From Karalla daura (Eukaryota > Chordata > Actinopteri > Chaetodontiformes > Leiognathidae): a stretch of DNA of 64,000 bases. Below the pieces are notes generated by a model, which made no database searches, was not told the origin of the DNA, and saw only the letters and a list, made by a program, of their open reading frames with translations. The stretch lies in the NCBI GenBank assembly GCA_029224185.1, contig CM055205.1:14083961-14147960 (forward strand). Reading direction: 5' to 3'. How positions within the stretch are numbered: position 1 is the first letter of the stretch; each line of letters starts with the position of its first letter. Shown here piece after piece: positions 35,925-47,753 of this stretch. The translations under genes were made by a program, and so were the position numbers.

Positions 35925-38900
35925 ATGAAGAGACCCCACGACTACAGCTCTCCAGACTCGGACACAGACGAGTTTATTGACGTGGGACAGGAAGACGGCT
36001 TCTGGTGAGCAGCCAAAAACCACACCTGAGGTCGCAATCCATGCTCTCCAATCAGACTTTAAAGGATAATGATACGGTGGACATTTGCCACTGGTAGCCA
36101 TGGGCAAAATTTCCCTGAACATGTTTGGCAATTAACTATCAGACATACATGCTTCTTCGCACTTTGATGTTTGCCACACATGAGATCTGCAGACCGGCTA
36201 AAAAAAGGGAAAAAAAAAGGGAAAGTTTTTAAGTCTCACAAGTTGATGTGGTTTGTGAAGCTTGAAATGGAAAATAACTGATGCCTACGTACACTGAAAT
36301 GTTGTTGACATTCAACTCGAGTGTTTAAGAATAGAATAGAAGAATAGAAGAGTTTGACGTCTATTAAATTAGCTCAGATGTTGAGCCATTAAGTTTGACC
36401 TCAGGCCTCTGGAAGCACAACTGCAATGAGTTGTTAAATCAGTGCGCTTCCTCCCTGGGAATCTCAGTCATGTTTGCATCTTTTATTTGCCCATGTGAGA
36501 AAAGTCTTAGCAGTCATTCAATAGACTGTGTATTTAACGGTACCATAAGTATACTTTGAGAGAGATGAAAGGCCTGTCATGTCCGTGGCGTGGAAAATTT
36601 CCTGACAGTGTTTCGTTTTAAAATAAAATCATTTAATCTTAAAAATATCTTCGTAGCCAATATATTTTAAAAATGTCTCGCTAGTTATTTTGACAAAAGC
36701 GTGATGCTTTCAGCGTTTTTAGCGCAAGGGCTCAACTGTCAAACTGAAACTAAGATGCCACATGAAACGAGTGGATTTTGTGGGGTTTTGTGGAAACATT
36801 TAGCTGTCTGAGTGAATGGAACAAATTCTTTCATTATCCTTTTCCGTGGAATATAATGCCCGGCAAAACTTTTTTTTTTTTACCTTATTTTAGAGTTTTA
36901 GCAACCCATCAAAACACCTTTGATTAAGTGTACTGAATTTCTGAATCTTACACATAAGAAACTTTATAGACTTGTTTGTTCAACACAATACATAATCGAG
37001 GAAATTTATTGTTTTATTTCAATTAAAAAAAACAACTGAACTCTTTGATTTTAAATGTGACCTCAGGTGTCAATCTAACTGCTTTGTAATTTGCTTCAGT
37101 TATCTTTTGAATTGTTTGATGAGCTGAAAAATATTTCCTAGCACTGCACATACTCTTACAAGTACACTAATTTCATTTCTATGCGATCCAGTGAGATTCC
37201 TCTGCTGGAATCATGAGAATATGATAAAGGGGAAAATTCACTCTGTCGATTTATGTCAGTTTGTCTACAGTAACTAGAACTATATTCACAGCAATGCTGA
37301 TTACGTCACAGGCACTGAGCAAGCCTGTAACACTGAAGACGGTCTGGATAAATCAAATTGCCATGTGACACGCAAACAGAAGACAGTGCTGCCTTTTCAA
37401 GTCCGCCTCCATCAAACATAAACCTAAACAAAAACACACAGCTAAATTGGCAGACTTCATGTTAAAATCTAATAGAAACTCAATAAGTCTTTGGTGGGGC
37501 AGTTTGAAGGGAGCTCCAAGCTGTCAGGCACTTTCAGGCCTGCGAGATGAGAGCTACAAACAAACACGATCCATATTGAGTGACTGCACTCAGAGGAGCT
37601 CACATCTCATGCTGCACGCTGGAGTCCCATGCGAGCGAAAGCATCGCCCCGAGGCTATATAATCATCTTTCTAAAAGTACTTTCGCTCAGATGGAAAGGA
37701 GAACAGCATGTCATTTCACTGAGACTAATGTCCAGAAACGCATTAAACCAAAAACAATCTCGTCTTCCCTCCTCTCCCGGGCACTCCCAAGCTGTTCCAT
37801 GCCCAAAAAAACAAATTAGATTGAAGGGAGCTGATGTGCCATCCTGCCTCTGTGTCATATTAAGGAGGGTAATAATAACAATATGCAGGAGAATCAAAGT
37901 CACCACGTTCCTCTCTGAGCCAATGCCACCCCCAAGCCCCCCACCCTCTGCAGCCCCCTCACATCCCTCTGTGTCTCCATGGTACAGCCCAGTCACCGGG
38001 TCCATGTCTCCTGGCAGCGCCTCGCAGATTCTGGCGCGAAAGAAGAGAAGAGGGGTGAGTGGATTACAGCCTTTGATCTAAATCTTTTTAGTCCTGTCGT
38101 CTTGGGTTGGCCCTGACTGTCCTGACTGGACTCCTCTGGTTGTGCAGATCATAGAGAAACGGCGCCGAGACCGGATCAACCACAGCCTGTCAGAGCTGCG
38201 GAGGCTGGTGCCCAGTGCTTTTGAGAAACAGGTATTCGCTCATAAATGAAGAATCACAAAAAAACAAATATTACCATTTTTAAATGAAATAAAGCCACTG
38301 CTATTATCATTGTAGGAATTATGTAAGCCACTAGTGATGTTTAAATAGCAACTAAATAAAATATTTCTCATTTCTATGCAGGGTTCATCAAAGCTGGAGA
38401 AGGCAGAGATCCTGCAGATGACAGTGGACCACCTCAAACTTCTCCATGCCATGGGAGGAAAAGGTGACGTATGTCTAAAACATACATTCTTGCATCCAGT
38501 CCATCTACATCTTTGGAGCAAGGAGACAAAAAAAACCCCATGAAAGAACACTGGATTTTATTTCCCATCCCAGAGTAGATAAATTCAATATTTTCTGCAT
38601 TTTTTGGGAGATGCATAAAACCCACAGCATGTGTACATTTTTCAGGACTAACTGCATTCTGCTGCTATTACTCAGTGTGTGACTCAACCTTGTTTCCCTC
38701 TCAGGTTACTTTGATGCACGAGCCCTGGCAGTGGACTACAGGACCTTGGGCTTCAGGGAGTGTGTGGGGGAGGTGGTGCGGTACCTCAGCTCCCTTGACG
38801 GGGAGTCTCAGGACCCCATAGGAGCCCGTCTAGTCTCCCACCTGTCCCATTGTGCCAGCGAGCTGGACCCCCTCCTCCTGCAGTCGCCCCCAGCCTCCCT

Positions 38901-39396
38901 GCCTTTCCCCCCTTGGCCTTGGGCATCGTTTCCTCAGATCTCTCCCACGTCTCAGGCCACCACCACGCCTCCGTTCCCCACTGGCCGAAGGGACCTGACC
39001 CTGCTGGGGAGCTACGCGTCCCCCACGTCCCTCCGACTCACCCCCCTGGCCGGGTGCCAGCAGGGTGCGCCACCACTCCTCGCACCCACAGCCCTGGCCT
39101 CCGTCCACAGGGTGCCCTCCCTTGCGGCAACCCCGGTTCTCGCTCCCTCCAGACCCACCCAGCCGTCCCCCCACAGCGCCACGAGGGCCTCGCCTCTCCC
39201 TCTCCTCACCCCCTCCCCATCCTCCTCCACCTCCCCTCCTTCTACCTCCTCCTCTTCTACTGCATCAACTTCCACCCCGTTGCAAGTCTCTTTCAGACCC
39301 TTCGCGCCCCTGGGGTCTCCCGCAGCCCAGCGCAGGGGCCTCGGCGAGTCAGCCAAGTCAACTCCAGGTTGGGGGACGGAGATCGGAGCTTTCTGA
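35925..39396 (+). CDS. heyl: Hairy/enhancer-of-split related with YRPW motif-like (bHLH-Orange repressor)
   Basis: Nuclear Notch-effector transcriptional repressor. Five exons: 35925-36004, 37988-38054, 38148-38231, 38382-38463, 38705-39396, with continuous phase and 334 residues. The N-terminus is MKRPHDYSSPDSDTDEFIDV, a typical HEY start. The basic region ARKKRRGIIEKRRRDRIN carries the Gly that distinguishes HEY from the Pro of HES proteins. The helix-loop-helix follows (SLSELRRLVPSAFEKQG, LEKAEILQMTVDHLKLLHA), then the Orange domain (YFDARALAVDYRTLGFREC to VVRYLSS). The rest is Ser/Pro/Thr-rich and ends TPGWGTEIGAF: the GTEIGAF tail is kept but the YRPW tetrapeptide is degenerate, which fits HEYL rather than HEY1/HEY2. 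The 5' leader holds a CATC-type simple repeat (about 35866-35900). No WRPW is present. Confidence 0.95.
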
Positions 39397-40862
39397 GAGT
39401 TGACCCCGATCGTGTTTTCCCAATGAACTCAGTAATGGACGTGGACCTCCTATGTGCGCCATGTAGCAAATGCCATATCTTTGGAAGAAAGACACAATGA
39501 AACTTTGATCCAGAAAGCCATATAAGACTGTGGGCAAAGGTTCAGCCAATCATGTATCATGGAAAAATGAAGCAATCTTGACAAATACACACCCAGTGTC
39601 CAACAGAGCCATATATCCAACGCTCCTCAGTGACGTTGAGTTTTCACTGATTTTAAACTGTGATGCTTGTTTTTCCAAAACATTTCTACATTTGGTTACA
39701 TTTTCCAGCTTTGAAGAATGTTCAACAAAAATGTCTATAAAGACCAAGTGCCTTTACCATTTCATGTTTGTGCGTGTTTTCTTTCTGTACAAGCTCGAAT
39801 CCTGAGTCTGTTCTGAATAAGGAATGGTTGACGACTGCATATATGCCACTTATCCATATTAGCCATGTCTGCAAACACCACTCACGTGGTCCCTAACCGT
39901 AACCCCCCACGGCATCTAAGCTGTCTCCAGTGATGGCTGATGGGAGCTGTGGTCTTGTGGCTGCAGAGGATAAACATGGTGGGAGCTGGTGATGTTTCTG
40001 GGATGCCGCGGCGAGGCAAACAGACCCATCACTTTGCCCTCTAATTGGCAGTCCCCTATAATCAACTTTACCCTCATATCAGACCATGTATCTTTCTCCC
40101 CTCTGCTGTCTCTTTGCCATTCTTTCTCTCCAATCTTGTGGTACACCAGCGGATATCTTCTCTCCCCGTTTGTCTGCGCCACTGTCTCCTCAACAATGGA
40201 CAGACAGTGAGGACGGGGGCGAGAGTGAGCATGGAGAGACTGGGAGAGGGGGAAAACAAAGGGAAAGATCTGAAGGGCTGTGGTTTTGGTGACTGATTTG
40301 GCGTAGACGTCCAATAACAGGGTGGGAGGGAGGCAGGAGACAGGGTTAAGGGCAGATGAGAGGGACTGGGAAGGTTTAAAAGGACAGGCAGAGAGACGGT
40401 GTGAATCACCGAGAGTCTGCCATCACATGGAGGGTGCACAGGAAATACAACCCCCCCGCCCCCTCCCCTCCTCCCTCCTCCCTCCTCCTCCTCCTCCTCC
40501 TCCTCCTCCTCCTCCCGACAATGATGAATGGCAGTTGCAACGAGTTGTTTCTTGAGAAGGTCAGCATAATTGTGCCGTGCTTCACCAAAAACGGCTCCGT
40601 GGGGATGAGAGAGCAGAGAAGAGCCTTGTGTGTGTTTACTGCCGGGGAACGCTTTGATCTACTTCAGGATGCAATGTCTGTGTTCTGCGCTCCAAAAATG
40701 TGTGTGTGTTCCGCAAAGTGCATATTGTTTATTTGAGTGAGTGTGCGAGTGTGCGCTGAAACCAGTCTCATGCGCTCGCCGCCCTGTGTGTGTGTGTGTT
40801 TGTGTGCCTCATTGAGTATTTTGTTTATGTGGTGTTGTGTCCACACATGTCTTGTGTGTGAC

Positions 40863-40897
<35 letters not shown>

Positions 40898-42239
40898 GTG
40901 AGTCTTCAGGGCTGGCGTCAGGACTGAACCGCACTGGCGGCGTGGCTCTCGTGCGAGGCCGGCCGGCGGTCGGACGGACGGTATGGTGGTGGAATGTTTG
41001 TGGAGGGTGCATGCGTATACACACACACAGGCGCACACACACACACACACACACACAGACACTCAGACAACACACAAACACAGACGCATACAGCCGGGCT
41101 GGCACTATTCTAGCCTCTAGAGCGGAGGAGCCAGAGTCACCACCACAGCTTCCAGGAAGGACAACCACAGTCACACTGTGCTGGGTTTCCCACGGGGGTG
41201 GGGAGGCAAAGGAGGGAGGAGAGGAAGGAGGGAGAGGGACGACGGAGAGAGAAGGAGGGAAGTGACTGTGCGCATGTGTTTGTCTGTGAGAGTGTGTATG
41301 TGGGGTTTAGGGTATGCGGAGTGGGCCGACGTTGTGGTGCAAGCTGAACGAGAGGCAGGTTCACCGTGCGGGGAGGAGGCAGATGCGAGAGAAAAATATG
41401 TTTGAAGTCTGGAGTTAAAGGAGAGATTGCCCCACTAATGTGTAGATAAACAGCCTATTAGTGCTGAGTTGTTTATTGGATTAGATCTGAGCAGGGTTAT
41501 TTGATAACCTGTTTGCATTCATTTTAGATTCGAAGAATCGAACAAAATGTGCTTATGTCAGAGCTGTACCTATTGATAGTTTTTAAAAATAACTTGCAAA
41601 ATGATCATGATTATTATTAGAATTATCAGCCGATAATGTCTCATAAAACCACTTGGTAACTGTGTTGTTTCTAAATTGAGAATTGTATGAGTTTGAGCGT
41701 TTTTTATGCAAACAATTAAACGAGACTCACAGAATGTCATAAATGGAATTATACATCCATACATCCATCCATCCATCCATCCATCTTACCTGCTCTGTGC
41801 GTGTGTTTCAGAGAACTGCTGGTGCCAGTCTATCGCAGGGCACACCCACCATTCACTCCCATATTTCCAAATACTTAAAGGCGAAGACTGCATATTTCAG
41901 ACTATCAGAAAAAAACAGACTAACATGATGGGATTTTCCAATTTTCTCTAAAATTTACGGATTTGCTCAGCGTTTCCAGATTTTACGTATTTATTTCAAA
42001 ATTCACATTGAGCACTTTAAGTAAATCTTCTTCTTCTTTACCTTAAATTTGGTGTGTTCTTATATAGGTGCACACATTTCAAGCCAATCTGTATGAAGTA
42101 ATAGGGCACGCAATGGCTGCTGGATGTCGTACAGACCAAGAAGTAGGTGTGACATGAAAGCACGGTGAAAGTACACAAGTATTATGAAATGCACAAGTAT
42201 TACGAAATGCACAAGACATTTATTGCTTGCTGCTGAGTC
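39397..42239. other. heyl 3'UTR and convergent intergenic DNA
   Basis: No gene recognised. It includes a CCT tract (40483-40515), GT/CA microsatellites (40864-40894 and about 41021-41057), purine-rich DNA (41190-41290) and a CATC tract (41751-41783) followed by a short fragment (to about 41860) resembling the common fish repeat (CAGTCTATCGCAGGGCACA). No canonical AATAAA for heyl was spotted. Confidence 0.5.
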
Positions 42240-42245
42240 TTTATT
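42240..42245 (-). terminator. Candidate poly(A) signal for downstream apple-domain gene
   Basis: TTTATT on plus (AATAAA on minus), 161 bases after the stop codon at 42406. Confidence 0.45.
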
Positions 42246-42405
42246 ATATATGAATGACACTGACAGTAATTTAATTGATCATTTGTTGGTTATACTGATG
42301 ATGATTATATTGATTATTGATTAGGTGTTGATTACAGTGATGTGTGTGGATCATGTGTGAATTATGCTGATGATGATTATATCAATTATGAGTGAATTTT
42401 TGTGT

Positions 42406-45196
42406 TTACTTCCAGTCTGTTTGGAAGTAATAAGTATAAAAATGTTCCTTGAAGTTGCAGGTCCTCAAGGAGAATCCAGACACCACATTTTCCAGTTTGG
42501 CAACTCGACTGGGAGTAGGCATAGTGATGGTACGCTTGAGATAGCAGAGTCTAGAACACAAAAAGCATAACAGCATAATTAAGTGAATATCTGTACAATA
42601 GTTTATGTTCAAGTTAGGTCGACATTGAAACAGTCTGATTTTACTATGTTTTCATTCCAGTTTTTATCACTTTCATACTGTTTATGAATCCAACATTTTA
42701 GGATGTTTTCATTGTTGCTAACAAACATGTATATTCAGCCAAACACGGATGATTTTTGATTAAATACATAGTGAGGCCACACCAATGCAGGATTTAACAT
42801 TAAGTTTAGTTTAATACAGTGAATCCTATGACATGTTGTACCTCGAGGCAGGGTTAGTGAGATAGCTGTAGTACTGGCAGTTGGGATCCTGAGTACAGGC
42901 TCTCTCACAATCCTGGGCATCTTTTGTCTGAGTAAAACGAAGATCCGAGTGTGGAAAATCTATCCCTGCATAGGTGTTCTTCATCCAGTCTGTTGGCAAA
43001 GGCAGAAAAAGTGTTTAACAGCTGCTGCAACTCAAATGATAGGACATTTGTATTTATATAAACAGAACAAATATGTGGGTATGTATTTATTGTATGTTGA
43101 ATGAGGTTTTTGAGTACATACCACTGCTCAGCTGACAGTCGCGTACTGGCAACCCAGATATGCCTTCTGCTGAATGAATGCGGCGCATTGCACCTGGATT
43201 CTTCTTCAGGAAACACCTAAAATGGACTCTGAAAACAGCATGAAATTCAAAACAACCAGCCTGATCGAAAGACATTATCTACAATGTATGCATATTCATT
43301 TTAACATAAGAAATGACCTTTACCTACTAATATAGCACCAGTGCTGTACTATGTCCAGAGTATAATTACTGTAACTGGCATAATTAATCTGACCATAAAA
43401 ATGCAAACAGTGTTGCAAAACCAAGAAGTTGCTCTTTGATATGAGGTACTATATGTAGATTAGTAGGTTTTGCACTTATTTATTTTGCCAACTTTTTCAC
43501 CTCAATATATAATTCATATTTTCTCTGTATTTGCAAACTCAAAAACCTTCAAATTTTTCTGAAGAAAGGGGACAAAGGATTCAGATATGGGGCATTTTCT
43601 AACCATTTCATAGCCAAAATAACAAAGTACATCCCAAAGGCCATTCAGTGTCTCAGCAGGTTTAAACTCCAAAACTCCAACTAGTTTTGCTGTTAAGCCT
43701 TTTGTGTCTTATTCTTGAGCTGTGTACTGTTTGACAGCATTTCTTATCAATCACCTATGTTTTCCACAAATAAAGATAAAAACTCAAGATGAAGACAGTG
43801 CAAAAATGAAAATCCAACACATTCACACTCTACCTGTTATAAGTGAAGTAGGTGCAGAGTGGATGATCCGAGCAATAGGCCTGACACTGTTCAGCAGAGG
43901 CGGCAGGCAGATTCTTAAAGTCATGCCCTGGGATGTCAGTGTTTGGGAAAATCGTGCTCTTGCATGCTGTGTAAAACAGGTAGTGAGCAGAGACAGTGTG
44001 TACAACAGCTGCTACAACCAATACTACAGCCACTGTGATGTCAGCATGACTACCTGGTCTGAACCGCTGGATTATTGGGGGCCTTTGGGAAAACCCTGAG
44101 ACTCTTTCAGCCCGTTTGATGACTGTGGGTATCGTTGGTACTGTCCAGCTGAATTTAAGATGACACTTGTACCTAAACACAGACAGAAAAATAACAGTAA
44201 GCCAACATGCTGATTCAAAGTTGTCAGACATTCAACGACCTGCAGTATTAGACTGCAGGTCGTGTTGTGAACATATTTCAACCTGTTTTTCCTTATGAAT
44301 TCCTTATGCTTTATTTACCCGATGTTTTTACTTTTAAAGTTCTCTTTGACGAAAGTAAAAAACTGGCAGCCAGGGTCACGTGTGCAGGCTCTCTGACATT
44401 GCTCATAGTCTGCTGTGAACAGACTCCTGTAGTCTGACCCTGGGAAGTCCACGTCCTGATACACCTCAGACAGGCAGGGCTCTACAGTAGCAGACAGACA
44501 GAGCAACAGGCAGCTCATCAGAGTTGCACCTTGTGTCAGTCATTACTGATGGATATCAAGGTGGACTGGGTCTGTTGTACTCCTACCTGGATTTGAGGGG
44601 CAGTGTTTCAGAGAAAAGCCAGAGGTGATGCCCAGTGGGTGAGTCTCAATCTTTGGCTTTCCAGATGGTGTTGACTTTAGATAGCAGTAGAACTGCCTAG
44701 AGAAGACAAAGGTGGATTTTGATGATGGATTTAGGAAAGCATGAGATTTTCAATTGCAGAAAATTTTACTTTGCATTATATAGTGTGGTGAGACAACGAA
44801 TCTGCATTGTGCATCTGCATCGAATAATTTCATTCCTTTTTTTTACCTGGCATCTCTGGTCCAGTCTGCCCGCAGGAAGCTAAAGAACAAACAGGTTGGG
44901 TGCTGGGTGCACAGGTACTGACAGTGCTCAGCATCAGGAGAGAAGTAAATTGCAATATCTGAACCTGGGAAATCCACATTCACCAGGAGCCCCTGTTTGC
45001 AATCTGAAGACATGGAACAGAGGCACACAGTTACAGTTAACACATGCTAGGCACAGTAAAGGTAACAATGTAAAGGGATAAAACAGCTTTTACACTGCAT
45101 GGTCACACAGTACAAATGAGAGTCTGCACTACCTTGACTTTTGGAGCTATTAAAGAGGCAGAGCATGAGAGCCATGAGAAAGAGAAGTGTCCCCAT
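42406..45196 (-). CDS. Secreted four-apple-domain protein, kalliklectin-like (copy A)
   Basis: Predicted secreted lectin-like protein related to the non-catalytic heavy chain of plasma kallikrein and coagulation factor XI. Nine minus-strand exons: 45133-45196, 44847-45003, 44587-44696, 44319-44481, 44054-44172, 43834-43966, 43122-43228, 42842-42989, 42406-42550, giving 381 residues. MGTLLFLMALMLCLF is a signal peptide. Four apple/PAN domains follow, each spread over two exons and marked by (N/D)VDFPGxD, a C-x3-C-x5-C array and CxLKxxxxGxP/CYLKR, ending SGFSLxxC. The stop comes 16 residues after the last Cys, so there is no serine-protease domain. Apple 2 lacks its final Cys and apple 4 its first. 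This architecture matches kalliklectins, mannose-binding lectins reported from fish skin mucus; sugar binding here is inference. Databases may label it 'factor XI-like' or 'plasma kallikrein-like'. It is the tandem partner of the gene at 47754-50293. Confidence 0.9.
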
Positions 45197-45282
45197 CTTC
45201 TCAGCTGTGGTGAGTTGTGAAGCTGTGAAGCTCGACTCTAGCCAGAGAGATTCTTCTAGAAACACCAGTTGCATCTCAGACA

Positions 45283-45288
45283 TTTATA
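45283..45288 (-). promoter_or_regulatory. TATA box of apple-domain gene copy A
   Basis: TTTATA on plus reads TATAAA on minus in the context ACTATAAATG, 87 bases upstream of the start codon. This is a normal distance for a short 5'UTR. Copy B has only a weak AT-rich counterpart at the equivalent place (about 50388-50395). Confidence 0.55.
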
Positions 45289-46534
45289 GTTCTGACAGAC
45301 AAGCTTCACTGATCGTGCCTACTTGATAGACAATCAGTGATAGATAGGAGTCACTGATTATCAGTCTATCACGGATCCACATTGCGGATACCTCCACCCA
45401 GTTATTGGGTTTGTCACCTTATATGTAATGACACAGTAATACAAGCTGACAAAACCACAGGAGCTGGAGTTGATAAGATATATCAGGAAGTAGGAAGTAG
45501 TGTGTCCACTTGATTACAGTATATAAACTTTTTACCCATACATTTATTTTGCAATCTTCAGCACAATCAAATCCACAACCCTTCATAGGGTTTCTGCGGG
45601 GAAGGCCTTTCCTTGTTTTTCCCTCCTTAGACCTGTCCACCAATCCGGTCCATTTCTTACCTTGTTTATGTTATCCAGTCCACTGGCAACTAGGCTCAAT
45701 CAATCAAATAGGTGGGACTGAATCAAATACTCAGTCCCACCTGCCCTAAGCCTAGTTACCACTTTGAGTCACCCTGAGATAATGGACTGAAGAGCTGAAC
45801 TGTGCAAGGGTCTCAGAGAAGTGACTGACTAATAAAACAATCAAATACTGATGCCTAGCTCCTTCAACACTTCAATGCAGGGCTGCCCATGACCAAAATA
45901 GGGCCCTAAGCGAAAAAGTGCCCCCCCCCGTACCTCATGCTGACAGCAGGTCTAGTAGTATGCCTCATGGCTGCACATATGTGCATCCTGTGAGCATAAT
46001 GGGACCCCTATTGGATTGAGGAGCCCTACACACTGTGCATGTTTCACGTGGAGCCAGTGCCCTGCGTCGATGTCTGCACTAACTACAGAAAGGTCAACTA
46101 GCATTCATCCGTTTACAAACAAGCCACATTACAGGCTCTTATTTCCAGTGTCAGTTCAATTCAATGGAAGTTCAGTGAGGTACGTGATCTTGAATTCCCT
46201 TTGTTGGTGTCTGGCAAAATGTCTGGTACTTTACAATGAGACTTGATATGCCCATTTAGGCATGTGAATAAAGACTATTTGTCATGTTTCAAATGGTGTC
46301 TATGCGGAGGGCTGTATTTACTTACAGCTCAGGTGACCCACTGGCTAGCAACAGGAACAAGGATGTGTTTCAAGGATGTCTGTCATTATGAATAGATATT
46401 TACACAAGAGATCTGATATCAGCACTTGCATGTTATTAATCAGACGAACAATGTTGTTTTACCATACGGAACAACATTTAACCTGCACAGGTGAGTCAGG
46501 CTCATTTTAAGTGGCTCCATTTGCATAATGCTAG

Positions 46535-46549
46535 CCACTTGGTGGCAGC
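46535..46549 (+). promoter_or_regulatory. CTCF-like motif between apple-domain genes
   Basis: CCACTTGGTGGCAGC fits the vertebrate CTCF core (CCASYAGRKGGCRSY) at all but one position. This is motif recognition by eye, with no occupancy evidence. Confidence 0.35.
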
Positions 46550-46872
46550 AGACATCTCTCAACACATCACTTCAGAAAGTCAATATAGTGACGTCATATG
46601 GAGACGTGTCCCTGCTGAGCTGTGGAAGCAAAGAGTGTGTTCACCATCTGGCTGCTGTTTGCTTCTGAGCTTTAGATGGAAATCAGCTGCCTGCTGATGG
46701 TAACGAGGTTGATAAGAATTGTTTCTTCAAATCTAAATCAGTGAGTAGAAATGTTGAATGCTGCTGAGCGAAACCACATGTTTATTCAGTCATTTGATCC
46801 AACATTATTAGAAATGACAATAATGATCTGTAGAGGTGACTACCACCATGTCACACATCAGCTGCCCTGCCC

Positions 46873-46885
46873 TGCCATCTGCTGG
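46873..46885 (-). promoter_or_regulatory. Second CTCF-like motif, opposite orientation
   Basis: TGCCATCTGCTGG on plus reads CCAGCAGATGGCA on minus, a close match to the CTCF core. It faces the plus-strand motif 330 bases to the left. Confidence 0.4.
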
Positions 46886-47367
46886 CATGAACATGCTTGT
46901 GCAAAGAGCGAGTATTGCGTCTTTAAAGTACACCATTTTTTCTCTCAATGTAAAACTGTGACAAAGAAAGTGTGCAGAATGTTTTCAAACAGCAACTGTG
47001 TCACACCAGCATAATTAGAAAGTTCTTGTTGGTCAGGGTTCACATCCCCCATCAAGTTTACGGAGCCAAGAGAACAACATGTGCTTCCTTGTCTGTGCTC
47101 ACTGCTGCTGCAGATGTAGCTCCAGCTGTCTCAGCTCTCTTCTTGGCTCTGTTTGCTCTTTTTCAGCATTCTTCCTATTGCTGCTCACATAGGGCTGCAC
47201 AGTTCATGACTCAGTTTGGTTTCTTTCTTCATAATAACTGTGTGTGTGCATGCGTGTGTTTAGGGTTAGAATGTCTAAGATAAAAGCAGCATTGCTTTGT
47301 GTAGCTTGACTGACCCTGCGTAATAATGAGTCAAAGTGAGATAAAGGGCACTTGTTCAGTTATGTCT

Positions 47368-47373
47368 TTTATT
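47368..47373 (-). terminator. Candidate poly(A) signal for apple-domain gene copy B
   Basis: TTTATT on plus (AATAAA on minus), 381 bases after the stop codon at 47754. Confidence 0.45.
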
Positions 47374-47753
47374 CATGTCCAAACAACACAATATTACATT
47401 GTATTTGTTCATTTAACTTTAAATGGGTCACAGTCTGTCATAGATTTAGGTCTGTGATATACTGTAACCTTGAAACTCTCCAAAAGAAAACAACTTTAGA
47501 AATAGCTCTTACTGATAACTGTACAGGAGAAATTATTGGATGTTATTTTTATTATTATGTCAGTATTCTCATCAAATCTAGGCTGTCATGGTCCTGTAGT
47601 TTTCAAGTTGCAAAGAGCTACGAGTAAAGAAGTGGAATTGTGAGGTTGCATATGAGTCGAGGACTGAATCAAGGAAATGAGTTCAGCCCAGAGGGCAGAG
47701 GGAATATCTCATAAGAATCAACTCTTCGGAGCTGATCGCTGCGAATCTGTCTC

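Larger units (their letters stand above)
45293..47367. other. Spacer between the two apple-domain genes
   Basis: No gene recognised. It contains two CTCF-like motifs (46535-46549 plus; 46873-46885 minus), listed separately. Confidence 0.5.

Noticed and set aside
35595..36008. 137-codon frame extending upstream of heyl
   Set aside because: The true heyl start is the conserved MKRPHDYSS at 35925; upstream residues come from the 5' leader with a CATC repeat.
38830..39356. Two 114-codon minus-strand frames and long alternative plus frames
   Set aside because: Shadows of the Ser/Pro-rich last exon of heyl; no independent signals.
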